64,000 nt of DNA from Epiperipatus broadwayi (taxonomy: Eukaryota; Onychophora; Udeonychophora; Euonychophora; Peripatidae): assembly GCA_028023455.1 (NCBI GenBank), contig JAQFVV010006274.1:4216001-4280000 (forward strand), in the 5' to 3' direction. Positions 34,306-48,837 of this stretch are shown here, piece by piece (position 1 is the stretch's first letter; each line of letters starts with the position of its first letter). Below the pieces are notes generated by a model. The model made no database searches and had not been told where the DNA came from. It saw nothing but the letters and a program-made list of their open reading frames with translations. Position numbers and translations under genes: made by a program.

Positions 34306-37300
34306 TTTAAAAAATTAAAGTAACGTGCATTAAATCTGAGTATTATAAATTTATCTCTAATTAAGTAATTTATTTATGTAATGATGTACAAACTTTTTTA
34401 TACATTTTTATTTACTGCAATTGTTATTATCCATAAATCAAGTCTCACACATTGTATTCAATTTTAACCTTATTAACATTACAACACAGTTTCGTATTAG
34501 AAATGTATTCTTAGTAGTCTTTTAATTACTTGATTTTCAGTAATTTACAGAATCAACTTTTTTACCTAAACATATGATTCAAGTTAAATTTGTTTTAAAA
34601 ACCATTATTGATTACAATAGCTTAGTATTTTGTTAGTGTATTAATTTTATATTTACTTAATAAATTAAAAAATAAAATGCCTTTAAATATCAATGCAGAG
34701 TACTATCCAATAGTATCCATAAAAGAGCACTGAAGAAGGAAGCAGTGGAATAATTATCTATGATGGTTATGGTCCTACTTCCTAGGAAAAAATCCAAACC
34801 TGTTGAAAAAAATCTCAAGTTTATTTGGTCTAGATTTGAATCCTGGTCATAAACATAATAAGTAGATCTGTTATTGTTGCATCATGATAACCTTATTACT
34901 AAATATTTAGATATTAAGGTTTATTTTTATGCAAATATAATTTTACTTAAAAACAAGTAATAGCTTTATTAAAGTTTAGTATATTAAGATGTATCAGTTA
35001 ATCTTCAGATTTAGGATATAGTTAATTATTATATGTTTTAGTGCTTTCAGTTTAACATTGACTCCTGAGCAAATCATATCCATATTAATGATATTTCTCT
35101 ACTTAATATTACATTTGTTTGTTTGTACGATTATTTTTGTTGTTGTTTTACGCTTCTTAAATGGACCTTCCTTTCTGAGAAGTTAGAGTTCACCAAACAA
35201 ATTGTTGACTGTTCTTTTTACCAATAATGTTTTTAAAATTTATATTTTTTTTATTGAATTAGATAATCTCACATTAATCACTGTACTTCGAGAAAATTGA
35301 TCTCTAATCTGATCAAATAATCATTTCATTTTCTTATTGATTTTAGTCTTCTTAAGGACTTTGTTAATATCACAGTTCAAAAGAAATAATATTTTTACTA
35401 TTCTTTTATAAAGTCCAACTTTCACATCCATGAAAATCAATAGGAAATAGTGCATCAGAATGATTCGGAGTTTTTTTAATGACATATAACAACACCGAAA
35501 TATATTTTCCAAGCTTTTCATTATATTTTTTCCAAAATCACTTTTCAGTGACTATTTTGATTTTCAATGATGATGACTGATCAAGGCACTAAAAACTGTT
35601 GACAACTTTTATGTCTTTATCATCAATTTCAAAGACACTTATTTTAATCTGAAGATCATGATAAGTTTTTCAAATGAATATATAAACCTCTAAAATAATG
35701 GTATCAATTCCTGTGAAATTATCTTTAAAATATGATCTTGATGTTAATCTGATATCTTCTATTATTTAGGATTTTCCCATGCAGTTGATTTTATCAAAAG
35801 TATCTTAGTGGAATAATGCATACCACTTTGAATTTCTATTTGGTGTGGTTACCTGTCTATTAGAATTTTCTAGAAACTTCATTTCCTTGTGAATATATGT
35901 TTTACATTTAAAGATTTTTACCAGCAATTTTATTTTTGGAATGAATTTTTTTATTGCATTGTTGTTAATAATGAATAATATAAGGAGGCAAAGTTGTTTG
36001 ATCTCATGAATTCTCTAAAAGACTGCTTTTGTTTTTTTCTAAAATTGCCCTTATCTTCAATGCTTCTGCAAAAATTGTCACAATATTTTTCTATAACTTT
36101 CTTGGCAGGAATTTGACATTCTTATTCAGATTTATCAAAAGATTATGATTTTTAATTTTGTTTTCATTTCCTTCAACTATTGTTGTATGTTTTTTTTAAA
36201 TCAATTTTATTTATTTAGGTCTTTTTTATCCTAATCAAACATATCTCACATTCAGATTTTTTTAACCTATATTTATAATTTATTTAGTTCAGACCAAGTC
36301 TTAATGTTATTTCTAAAACATTAGATATATTTTTTAGGTTATACTAAGATGTTGGAAAACCTTGCAATACTTTTTGTTTCATTCAAAATTACCCATGAGT
36401 CATTCACAATATATTCTTTTATCTACTTTGACCAAGTTTTCACTACTAAAACCAAAGGTTTTCCTCACAAGTTACCAATAGTATAATTTGATATTTGTCA
36501 ATGTCATCCAGTAATAATAAATGGTTTATTACAAAGAAAATGCAGTATATTAAAAATAATTTCAAATATATACTCCTCTGTTATTAATTTATTTAAAATA
36601 ATCTTCAATATGTCATTTCAGATAATTTATATATTTTTTCAGTTTTGGTAGTTTAGTACTCCTGTAAGTAACGATCTAAATTCATATTAAAGATTAGATT
36701 AAAACTTGTTCTCATATTGCTATAATCAATGCAATATTTTTTATAGTATGTTTCAAATTTATATTTGTATTAGATTAGACTTATAAATAAAAATGTTAAC
36801 AATTTATTTACAATTATAGTTTTCAATAACTTTTATACATGTCACTTGTAAATAAAGGTAATTTTTATCTACAAATTTCCTTTAATTCAACAACAACAAA
36901 AAATTGTGTGCTATTCTAGAGTATTTACTTTAGGTTTGCCACTTTAAATATGTATCCAGTTATCTATTACTAGATAGCTTTAACTTATTTCTTTGAATTA
37001 GACAGTAATAAGCTGTTTCTGTAATTATAATCATTGCTAAATCAAAGCTCTTGTAAATTATTTTGAGTGGAACTATCAAGTAGCAATCTCATTCTATTTA
37101 TTTATTGCCACATTAAATGTCTTATTACTAATTTGAATTTTTTAATATCTCTTTTGCTAATGAGAGTTATTTGTAATATGTTGATACAATTTGTTTTAAT
37201 AGATAATGATTGCATTCATTTAGAGGAATGGAGTTATTATAACAATACTATACATGAAATTGCTTTATATCAAATTATTATTTTTTTAAATTTGAAATGT

Positions 37301-37501
37301 ATGTATTTTTTAAACAAAATATAATAATAGGATTGAATATAAATGAATAATTATTTTATTATTTTTTTTTATTGATGGTTTCTTATCGTTGTAATTTAAT
37401 TGACAAACAGAGTCTATTTTAAATTCTAAAAGCAGCTTAAATTAAAAATTGGTTAATTTTCATATTTATATTCATTAAGCTATATGTTTATTTTTAAAAA
37501 A
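34306..37501. other. AT-rich DNA, no gene seen
   Basis: About 3.2 kb of AT-rich sequence without a credible frame. Frames at 35321-35521 and 37067-37324 are Lys/Ile/Leu-rich, lack domains and show no homologue in the window. Confidence 0.6.
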
Positions 37502-37720
37502 GGTAGTATTCTGTTGTGTCAGCTGCTTGACAATGCTATTTCTAGCTAAATTTCTAGAAATATGCCATTTCCATGATCGCAGCCAAGCAGATAGCCTTCT
37601 TTCTATGATAAAACATAGAAAGAGGCTGTTTACTTGACTGCTTGCTATCGCTGTGGCTTTTTTCTATGCTAAAAGCACAAAAAAATACCTCCATTGGCTG
37701 GCATAGTTGCTTGTGTTATG
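37502..37720. mobile_element. Small hairpin-rich element, possible Merlin-type MITE
   Basis: Starts GGTAGT like the Merlin end and contains three successive imperfect palindromes: TATTTCTAG...CTAGAAATA (37539-37562), TTTCTATG...CATAGAAA (37600-37622) and TTTTTTCTATG...GCACAAAAAAA (37658-37684). The first and third resemble the TATTTCTGTG...CACAGAAATA hairpin of the Merlin ends, and the flank after the third (ACCTC...GGC...CAT...GC) vaguely follows the right Merlin end. No duplication is clear, so membership is tentative. Confidence 0.35.
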
Positions 37721-38123
37721 CACTTTATTGTAATGCTGGGTTGTCTATTTTTGCTATTGTGTAAGGGTGTGTTGACTGCATTGTGTCTAAATAATTGAAC
37801 TTTTCAGGTCTAACTTTTTTTTTCATGTGAACTGACCTACTGGTACCTTCTATCAGTTTTAACAGTGTTGTCACTGTTCCATCAGGATTGTGTAACTCTC
37901 ACAAATTGAAATTTAGGATGCAGCATAGTACTATTTTGAAGATCCTGATGAAAGTAACATATCCACAAGAAATCGTCCAGGACAAGTAAGATGGCTGCTT
38001 TGAACTCTGAAAATTGGCAATTGCCAAACCCCGGAGTCAGATTTCATTTTAATAGTTTGTTATAATTATTAATTTTAGTGTGTAAATTGCAATCTAATTT
38101 ACTTTATCACCCCCAATGCAGTG

Positions 38124-38345
38124 TCTGATTAATTACTGTCCAAAAAAGGGTAAAATTTACTTTTATTTTTTATTACAAAAAGTACCATAACTTTTTTGAT
38201 CCACACACATACACATCCAACGAAGCCTGTCTCTGATTAATTACTGTCCAAATAACTCTCTGCTATATTTACTATTATTTGTTATTAAAAAACTAATGTA
38301 ACTTTTTATGGATAAAAATGCCACTCTCTGATTAATTACTGTCCC
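38124..38345 (+). repeat. Tandem repeat, ~100-bp unit
   Basis: TCTGATTAATTACTGTCC occurs at 38124, 38232 and 38327 (spacings 108 and 95), each followed by diverged TTTACTTTTATTTTTTATTA-like and AACTTTTT blocks. About 2.2 units. Confidence 0.85.
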
Positions 38346-41300
38346 AAAAAGTTGGCTTACATGTTTATATTTTGTTTTTCCTTCTTTTCTTTTGTCCCTT
38401 GATCTCTAACACATAGAGTCAACATCCTCATCTATCCATGCATACATTCCCAAACATTTTACTACCACTAGTTCTTAGTACATATTCTGCTATATATATC
38501 TACTTATACAAAATTTCCTGTTCACATCTTTTTTTTTTTATTATCCACTCAACCATCTTTATTCTAAGTGCCCTATAGCCCCTTTCAAAACTTTAATCAC
38601 CACCTAATTTTCTGTGTATTTAATTGACAAACATTATATCATACTAGACCACAAACCCTATTTCAAAAACCTATTTTGGAGTAAGCTCTCTCTATAATAG
38701 TATGCTCTGTCATCTGAAATCTCAGGTACCAATATGCCTTCGCAGCCTCACATTGTCACACCATTTTGTATCAGTACACAGTATTGAATGGGATGGAACA
38801 ATATCAAGTACAGCCACTTAATAAACAAGTATTGATTATTACCATGGAAGGGTTCATGGTTTATATTACAACCATCATTACATGTTATCAGCCCGGTAGC
38901 TATACTAATTTCAACTAAGAATATAAACCCTATCCAGGTGGAGTATCTGTCAACTATGGCTAGCTTGTGGGATTTATTGGTTTAAGTCAACAGATTCCCC
39001 AAATGGTATATACTGCATAATATTCATATTAACGTTTCCATACCATTCAAACTTATAACTGCACAAATATAATTGATATACTACTTTGAAGCTAAGATAC
39101 ACCTCATTAATTTTACCCCAAAACTCTTATACTATAAAGAAAAATAACTATGATCATCATCAACATCTAGGCAATTGTCGGCTCATTCACCAATAATTTA
39201 AACAAATATGTCTAAGGTATACGTGACTAAGTCCTTCTACAGACACATGAGGGAAATCTATCATATACCTCAAATTCCATATGTCACACTTAATAATCAA
39301 ATAACTTGTACAATTTACATATTTATATCCCATATCAGTTGCGGGTGTGGGACTATTTCTAGAAATCTCTATAATCACTTAATAATGTTATGACAATCAT
39401 AATCCTAATATTCATATAATCACTTTATACAATCATTGATGATGATGAATAAATTATAACCAACTAAGATAATTCATATCTATCATTCAAACTAGGCATG
39501 AATTCTTAGATCCCTATTATAAGATTAAATCAAACCAATGATGATGACAACCAACCACTCCCTGATGATGATCAGATGATCAGGTATATGTGTTGTGAAT
39601 TAATTAAATAATAAAACTAAAAATAACAATAATACTCATAATAATAATACTAAAGCAAAAATGTTATATAATTCTGTTTATTAAGATTCCTTGCTTTTTA
39701 ACAAAACAAATTTCGGATCATTCAATTGACTTTAGTTATTGTATTAATCAAAATAGTACATCAATAAACAAAAATACTATATGTGTAACCAAATAAGAGA
39801 ATTAACTATATATGCTCCTATTCATTTAAGTGAAGCTGGTATAAAATGAAATATTCCAATAACAAAAAAAAAACATTCCATTTAATACTTATTCAATATT
39901 TTCTCCCAGCTTTACAATATGTGTTGTAAATGCAATATAAAAAAAATCATTATGCAGTGTGTGTGTGTGTACACTTTCACACATGTACATTCGTAGTATA
40001 CCAATTTGTTCCAGCCACACACACTCATATGTTGACATATATATATCATGTTAAAACTTTTTTTTTCTTTCATATTATTAAATTACAAATAAATCACATA
40101 TATATTATTTAAATCTTGAGCAAAGCAACATTTATATCAAACTTACATATGTAAAATAAATATTAAAAAAACAAAATATACTGACAGATTGCTCAAATAC
40201 TGTTGGTTATCCTATTAATGTCTAGGTAACCCAATCAATGACAATAATAAATAAAAGACATTAAATTACAATAAGAAATAATATTCAAAGATAATAAAAA
40301 TTAAGTATAATAACTTCAAAATGTATTTGTAATGTTATTATGCATAATGATAATTAATAAAAAAACTTTTAATGTTTATGTATTAGAAAAAAAAGATGCT
40401 TGACCCATAGAAGGAGATTGAAATGACTACTGTAAATAAGTAAAAAAAATAATAAATTTTTAAAGTTACCAATCCATTTTTCAGTTCTTGAGAATGTCCA
40501 AACTGAGACAAAAAACTGCTCTTTTGTCTATAATTTCAGGCTTATTTCTGGCACTCCTAATGAAAATAAAACTTAAAAACTGCTTAGATTAGTTGAGGTT
40601 TAATGTGTGGATTATATACATCTTTCTTTTATTCTCTCTCTCTTTAAAGATGATAATTCTTTAATAAACCATGGGATGGAAAAGAAATCTTTGAGACAAA
40701 ATGTGGTTTTGGTGTGATTAACTAGAAATGCAGCCATTCTCTGGGTGTTAAATATATATATGCATGCAGACAAAATGTTTAACCCATGGCAGTTTGGATC
40801 TTGGGACAAATAATGCAATTTAATAATGCATTATTTTCTGACTGCTAACAAAATATACAAATACAGTCATTTTTCTTTAAAGCAACAATTTATATATTCT
40901 TATAACACCATTTTACTTTTAGCTTTGTTTTGGGGGTTGAATCTTTATCAATCCTGATGGAGATTTATTGATTTCTTTCACTAAGTTCCTGTCTTTTCTG
41001 AAACTCTTCACAACTCAGATATATAGTTTTCTTTTGAATAACTTAAATGCAATATTATTCATATATCCGCATATCTCCAGTTATAGTATATAAAGTAATA
41101 CTTTAACATTTTGCTGCTTGAAAATATATCTGTTCTCCCAATGGCACATTAAACTTTTTCTTCTCTGATTTCCTTTTCTCTCATGCTCTCATACTTAATA
41201 ATGAGCTCATTTTGATTATTTCATATAAAGCAATACTTTAACATTTGTTCCTTGAAAAATTAAAAATCATTTTGCTCTCACTTTTTCCTTCACTGCAGAG

Positions 41301-41938
41301 AACTTGAAAAAATAATACTAAGACAATTTCTTTCCAACCCATTCATTTTTATATTTTAATTTTCATAATTTATCTGCAGCTGTGTAAAGACTATATGTTA
41401 AAGTTCCTTCATTAATCAGCCAAAGGTCTTTTTAAATAAACCACTATGATCTTAAAAACAAAAGAAACTTGAAACTGATAAACCTTGCTGGCATCAAGTA
41501 ATAAAAAAACAATCTCTTCTGTGTCAAAGATCGCTCTTTTAGACAATTTCTTTTACAAGTTATAATTTATACAACAATAAGAAAATCTGAACATGTGTGT
41601 AAGTAAGACAGCAAATGTCATTATCATTCCTCCACTTTAGACCACACATGTACTTTGCAGGCTGTCTATTTGCTGACCTTAGATTTGACAACTCAACAAT
41701 CTACTTTAGCCTGTTTTATTTTTTAAAAAAAACTATATAATGGAATTGCTATATTATTTAATACAAGAGTCTAAAACAACTAACTATCTCTTATAATATT
41801 CATCTTCATTAATTTTTTTCATTACTACTTACTAAGAAAAAATCATATATAACTATTTATAATACACACACAAAGACACAATTTTTATTTATTTATTTAT
41901 TTATTTAATAATATATGTGTGGGAATTAGACTATCCCT

Positions 41939-41940
<2 letters not shown>
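38346..41940. other. No gene seen; unassigned DNA
   Basis: 38700-39600 is of higher complexity and has several ATGATGATG runs (39430, 39540, 39565) that could be old LINE tails, but no coding match. TATAAAG(T/C)AATACTTTAACAT occurs twice (about 41087 and 41223), an imperfect direct repeat. Confidence 0.5.

Positions 41941-41990
<50 letters not shown>
41941..41990. repeat. (TA)n microsatellite
   Basis: About 25 TA units followed by a short ACACAC tract. Confidence 0.95.
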
Positions 41991-41998
<8 letters not shown>

Positions 41999-43320
41999 AA
42001 CACCACATATCTAAATGGATGCAAATCTACTTGTACACTACATTTGAAGAATATTTATACATTAATCTGCATTTCTACAGGAAAATGATCACTGACTTCC
42101 AATGTCTAAAAATATAGTAAAAAAAAATAAAATAATTATTATTACATGAATATTAAATACATAATAAAATTTAAAAAACACTTTAATTAACTTTATAAAA
42201 TTTAATATATCAAGCATAAAATCCATTTATAGATTTGTATTTTGGTATATTAAAATTTATAAAATTAATTCCATTGTCTATGATTAAAGAAGCACTGCTG
42301 AATATATATATCAATTTATTTATTTATTTTTTAGATTTTTCCATGGTAAAAATAGAAAAGAAATGACTTTTCAATAAAATTGCACTGTTTTTCAGTATAG
42401 TAATGACTGGAAATTTGATTGCAATGTTAAAATATAAACCAAATCATTAAATTTCAAAATTATCATTAAACAAAAAAAATAAAAATAAATAATAATATAT
42501 TGGTAAAAAACTTTCTGTAATTGTATTTCTACTACTGTGAAAAAAATTAATAGAAAACAATTTTTTGAAATTTTAATCAAGAGGCTGTATATATAAATCA
42601 ATTTTCATTTTATTGACTAATGCAATTGTTAATTATTAATGAAGGATTGTTATATTTTGTTTGTGTAGATTATTGTAGCAAATGTTTTCACCTATAATTT
42701 CTGTTACAATCAGAGTATAGTAAAGTAATATTGCTTTCTTGGATTATTTATTGTATAATTTTGAAACAAAAGGTAGATATGTATAGCAATATTAGTAAAT
42801 GATTAATATCATTGAAACCTGGTTATGTAGATTTATATCATTTGAGAAATAAAGGCAATTATAGTAATGTGTAAATGCATATAATCATGGTAATAGAATT
42901 TGTGGAATTTGGCTTAGAAAACAAAATAATAAACTTATATTAATTGAACTTCTAAGAGTTCTAATGATTAAAGTGTTTAATAAAACTAAATTCCATTTCT
43001 ATTATCTGGATAGTGTCTTCATCTATGATATCAGAAAAAGTTTTTGTTCCAATTTTTTGCATGAAGAGTTTACTCTACTTACTCAATTCTATGACTGTCT
43101 ACTGTAAATTTGTATAATTAATGTTGGTAGATGAAAGTGACATTTGTAAATCTCCAGACTAGTATCTCTTGCTATTAGTCTTACTCACTGAAGAGCATTG
43201 GATTTTCCATCTACACATCCAACATTTTTATATTATTCAAACTAATATCATGATATTCAATTATCATACAATTTTGAATTTAAGAAAATTTGTTATCATG
43301 ATATATAAAGGTCTAACATC

Positions 43321-43336
43321 AATATATATATATATA

Positions 43337-43406
<70 letters not shown>
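43321..43406. repeat. (TA)n microsatellite
   Basis: About 43 TA units with one phase break near 43338; long enough to be an assembly risk. Confidence 0.95.
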
Positions 43407-43407
<1 letters not shown>

Positions 43408-46400
43408 CAGCATTCTCAGTTTTATATTAATTGTAAACATCTTTAACACTTTAGTTAGAATGATACATCCTGAGCAAAGCATCACAAGACTTTTCTGATT
43501 TTTTTGAATTACATTAGAAGCAATTTTTCACTCTATTTATTCTACTCTTCATTGGTAAAACTCAATAATCAAAGACTTGTTTAAGAAATGAATATAATTT
43601 TGTCATCTATTGATCATGGATTACTCAAAATTACAATATTAGTAATCACCTTATTAGTTGTAGGACACTATTTGCTAATAGTTTCATTTTTAGAGACATA
43701 TGCTTTATAAGTAGTAGCTACTTCATTTGAACAATGACAACTAATCATTTTGGAACTTTATTATTATTATTTTGGTGAAGTAATATAAAGTTTATAGTAC
43801 TTAAAAGTTTGGATTCAATTTATGATATACTTTTTTGGTGGACTTGATAAAATTAAAATATAAAATATTATACTTATTTACTGATTTTTTTAAAATTAAA
43901 TTTTTTAAAATATATTTTTCATTTTGACTTCATGAGAACAAAATAGTTTTATAGTAATTTTTTAAAAATAAATATGTGTATTTAGTAAATAATTAAGATA
44001 TCACATTAACATGTAATTGTAATTTTGTAACATTGATACATTTAATAATCATGTCCAATTCTGATTTGAGGAAAAATCACATTTTGTTGGATTCAGTATT
44101 TTGTATCTTAATGAAGTTTGTTTTTGCCCATTTTTTATGGAATAATTTAATGTATTCTCACTTAATCTAACTTATTTACAAATTGTTATGCTGTAAATTA
44201 TAAATATATTTATCTTAAATTGTTATGATGTTGGACAATAGCACATTATAATTGATAATGCTTTCCAATACTGCAAATTCTGATAGAAGACTGGCTAAAA
44301 GCTTGATCATTAGAAATTTAAAGAGTAAATGTGAACTTTTGATAGCTGGTTAAGGAGAATTGATGCAATTAGTTATATGACAGAAATGTAATGTATTTTT
44401 TAAATTGCATTATTTTATTTTTACTTCTACATTTCATTTATAATATATGACATAATGAAAAATAGGAAAAATCAGAAGTATCTATTTGCAATCTAGAGAT
44501 CTTGTTTGCCAAGTTAAATATTCCTTTCCACTTTATTCATTATATTTTGTCATCCTATTTCCATTTTCTAATATACAATGACTAAATTATTCCTTCAGTT
44601 GTATAACATTTTTTCTATTATCTCATTTTAATAAAAGCTGTTTCATTAGTTGCACTTATTATGCTTATATTCTTGATTATGATGTAAAATATAAGCAAAA
44701 AAATCTAACTTTTTAGTTTCACCATTTTTATGTTTCCCCATTCTCCATACAGTTTAATCTCATTTCCTTTCAATATTTTTCCAGTCTTTCTCCAATAAAA
44801 CATATCTACAATCAAAATTTTTATCCATTTTTGACTCTTTCTTGTTAACCAAAATATCTTTTCTTATGTAAAACAATAATAAGTTTCTTCTAGTGCATTA
44901 AAATCATTTTATATTCCATGTATTTTTTATTCTTATATAATGTAAAAATATTTTTAAGTCAAATTCATTTCCCACAATTCTACTTATTTTTCTTTAACCA
45001 ATTTATCTATGTTCTTTTTCTACATTTTATAATTATGTACATGTATTTAATTTTGGTACTTTTATTTCATTTCTTATGTAAATACATTAAAATGTATCAT
45101 TCTCTCTATTATCTTTGTACATTTTAAAAAGTTTCTAGCACAATGTACTTTCTGTCGTCTTCATGTAACCCGATTAAACACATTATTTTAATAATCTATT
45201 TTTATTTATATTGCAAGAATATGGTCCCAACCTATTAAAAACAGAGATCTGAAACAAAACATACTTAATTAAAGGTATATCAAATTTTTATTAACAGTCT
45301 TTGTTATGTAAAAACAAATTATAACGTTAATTATTTGTTTTTATTTTATTTTTGTTGGGTTAGCCTACTGTCTACAAAATAAGAGTAATTGATGCTCAAT
45401 TTACCAAATCCACAAATTTAGTGTAAAAGAGAAACAAAGAAAAATGGGGTCTAAAAAGTTGTTACATCATTAAATTTTTTTTAAGAAAAATAAAAAATTA
45501 AATTAAAAAGACTAAATGAAATTATATCATGTAAACAATGGGAATACAGCATTATATATAACATCTTTGCGACTCTGACTAGATATGTGAGAAAAGAAAC
45601 TGAATTGTTTTAATCAAGAAAATAATAGGTAATAATTTTTTTTAAGCTATCAACAGGCATTAAAATAATGCTTAAAATGGAACTGTTTGATTTATGATTT
45701 GATCATTTTATAAAAGAACAAATTATCTCCAAAAGCTATTGGAAATGATTAGAGGAGGAAAAGTCGATAGAGATCAAAGGAATAATGTATTTCCATAGAA
45801 AAGACTTGTGTTAATAGTTCCAAGAGAACAATTCATGTAAAATTTTATTATTCAGCCACCCAAAGCTCATAAGAAAAATCATTAGCTGGCTGAAGAAATA
45901 AAAAAACCACACACCTTCTAATTTATAGCAGATAATATTAATTCTAATGAATAATAAGAAATATCGGAAGCTCATTAAACATTATAGATGAGAGACTGCC
46001 AGTCATATGTATATGAATAATTTGACTTTATAAGCTAATAACATCAGTAATATCTTCACCAGGAGAAGAAAATGTTCACTAAGATTATGGATAAAGCATC
46101 AGTAAACAAAGGAAATCACATTTCCACTGTCAATTCATCAACCAATTACTTAGAAAATGACCACACAACATGAAATGGATTACCAACTCCCAAGATCCAG
46201 GAATTTTCCTAATCTAGAAGGAACCAGTCATCTTGCTACTTGTGTAACAATGTGCTGAAGAATATCTAACTACATGGACTAAAAATTTCCATATCCAAAT
46301 TATATATGTATCATATAGAATCCATTTTTCTTTATTGTTATTTTTTTATTGAAAGTGGTGATCCAATCCTATAATCACCAATATTACTTATGTAAGGGGA

Positions 46401-47879
46401 GATCTGTATATCAATTATTATAATTTTTGATTATAATAATATCTAGATACTGATTCCTAGACCTACCAATTAAAGGACTGGATGATTGACTGGTGTTGAG
46501 ATTTTATTTATAAAACATCAAATGCTTGCACTAGTACAGGACAATTTTATATGTTTATTGTTATTAAATTAATTTGATTATTATTTATTATTCTGTATGA
46601 CTAAACCTCTTGTATGAATGACTATTGCTATCATAAATACCAGTAATATCAGGAGGAGGAGGCTTTGTCCCCAAAGATGACAGTAAATCATGATGCATTG
46701 CCATAAATTAAGGTAGACAAGTTAAAGCCAGGGAATAGAAGGATTGATAAACAGGATGATCATATCAAAATAATCATAAATTATATTGTTAGACTAAACA
46801 AATGGTTAGAGTGGGTGGTGGCTGACCATCCTTCATGGGGTCAAAGGTTAAAGAGATGATCATATTATTATATGAATCAAATGAAGGATGATCTGACCTA
46901 CCCAAATGTCAAATTAATTTGTTCAAAAAAATTGTAAATCAACCACAATGATATAACACTGTTAATGATTTATTGTATTTGACTAGAGTTCATATTATTC
47001 CTCATTTATCTAACTTTCCATTACCCATGCCATGCCATTTATCTAGCTTTCCATTACTCATGCCATACCATACATATAACTCAGATATAAATATTTTTAG
47101 TTTTATATCAAGTTAAGGTAACCATCATTTTAGTTTATTAGATTTGTGCATATGACTGTAGAGTTTCAATACCAAGGAATAATAGGAATATAAAGAGAAC
47201 CCACGATGTCAAGGATAGCAACCATATGGTAACAATATTATCTGAGTGGAACTAAACATACCATCAAATGTGATATATCCATAACTGGTAAACTCTAGGG
47301 ACTCAATCCTCAATATACAATAAAATGAGTGACACAAATTAGCCATTTTGTCCATTCCATTATTATTTACAACCAACTACTGGGGCTAGATACTATCTAA
47401 TTATGCCATTAGGAGTCTGGTCACACATTAATTCCATTACAATATATTATACCTTTTGAAACATTTTTCATTTGCCTCATTAAAAAAACATACACAATTC
47501 AAGACATATCTAGTTATTTTTAAAAAAATATCAAAAAGTTTTGAGTCCCTCTGATCAGTTTGTCTCACTTCTAAATATTAAAGGAGATGTCACCACTTCT
47601 TTCAAAATTGTTCTTTATATCTTATATTTGTCATATTAAAAAAAATTATTTTCTTTTTTATTTTAAATTGAATTTTTTTTTTATAAAACAAAAACAATGT
47701 ATCTAAGTATCTATAATTCTATATTATTCTCTATTTTATATTCTTCAGTTTAATCTTTCTTATTAATAAGGAATATCTTGCAAACAAATAAATAATAAAG
47801 GTGACAATAAAATCCATGTTTCAATTTAATTTTACATTTCTATTTACTTCATTTTTCCAAGTTGTTATTTATATAATTT
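43407..47879. other. AT-rich DNA, no gene seen
   Basis: About 4.5 kb without supported genes. 46100-47450 is less monotonous but matches nothing I know. At 47003-47068 a 33-bp unit (CATTTATCTAACTTTCC...) is tandemly duplicated. Confidence 0.55.
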
Positions 47880-48130
47880 ATCTTTGTAACAGTCCCAAAT
47901 TTATTCCATATTTTCAAGATTTTTCCACAGTCAATTCCTATTCATCATATCGTAAGCTTTTTCTACATCCAAAAATGCTATACATAATTATTATTTTTTT
48001 CCTTTGGCCAATTGAGTAATAATAAGTAAATTATTTTCTAGGCATCTCCTTGAGTGAAATATATTCTGAATGTTTTTTCAAGACTTTATATTCTTTCACT
48101 TAAGTACTAATCCTATTTATTGTTACATAT
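47880..48130 (-). pseudogene. LINE reverse transcriptase fragment
   Basis: The minus strand, with frame changes, reads IAFLDVEKAYDMMN at about 47960-48000, RT motif A (F-D-x-x-K-A-[YF]-D), followed by LLW-K-LE-like text. Upstream (48030-48130) are weak matches to the F...R-I and Q-G-F-type segments that precede it. Distinct from the RTE element above. Strongly decayed. Confidence 0.5.
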
Positions 48131-48640
48131 ATGAATATTTTATACACTAAAAAAATATTACTATCGATCTATAGCTAATTAAAAACATAACACCTTTTTC
48201 TTATACAATAATTTGATTCTTACACCATCTATGTATAATGTGAATCAGATTACCAAAATGCCCTATATTAATCTCATTGTAAAATAACATTATCTAGTTT
48301 TACTTGTTACATTTTTAAATAAAAAAATTAGACTTCATCACATGTCAAATATGAAGACTAGTGTATAAAATAATATTCCCTTCTCTTCTTCAGGTATTGT
48401 TGCCCCCACTACTGATATTGGAAATTGAATTGATAATCATTAGAGTTGCAAATAACTGTTATATCTGCCAGTCTGACTGTGCCAATGTTATATCCACAAG
48501 TGTGACTATGTGGCCAGCAATTAAATATATACTATAAAAGACTCACAATATTTCACATAATCAGAATAGTGAATAGTCCGCCACAACTCTATTTTTACAG
48601 TTTGCTAAAGTTCAATTCCCATGCTGTTCTCTTGCAATGA

Positions 48641-48837
48641 ATGCTCTGCAATGAATGCTCTGCAACAGATGCTCTCCAATGAATGGTCTGCACTGAATGC
48701 TCTGAAATGAATGCTCTGCAATGAATGCTATGCAATGAATGCTCTCCAATGAATGGTCTGCAACAAATGCTCTGCAATGGATGCTCTGCAAATGGATGCT
48801 TTCCAACGAATGGTCTGCAATGAATGCTCTCAATATC
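48641..48837. repeat. 14-bp minisatellite, ~14 units, with higher-order pattern
   Basis: Consensus ATGCTCTGCAATGA repeated in register 14 times (one unit is 15 bp). Units 3-4, 8-9 and 12-13 share the same variant pair (CTCCAA or TTCCAA followed by ATGGTCTGCA), i.e. a superunit of about 4-5 repeats. Long minus-strand frames over it (48595-48884) are by-products of the repeat. Confidence 0.95.

Noticed and set aside
47801-48019. Plus-strand hydrophobic frame of 72 codons
   Set aside because: Antisense shadow of the LINE RT fragment on the minus strand.
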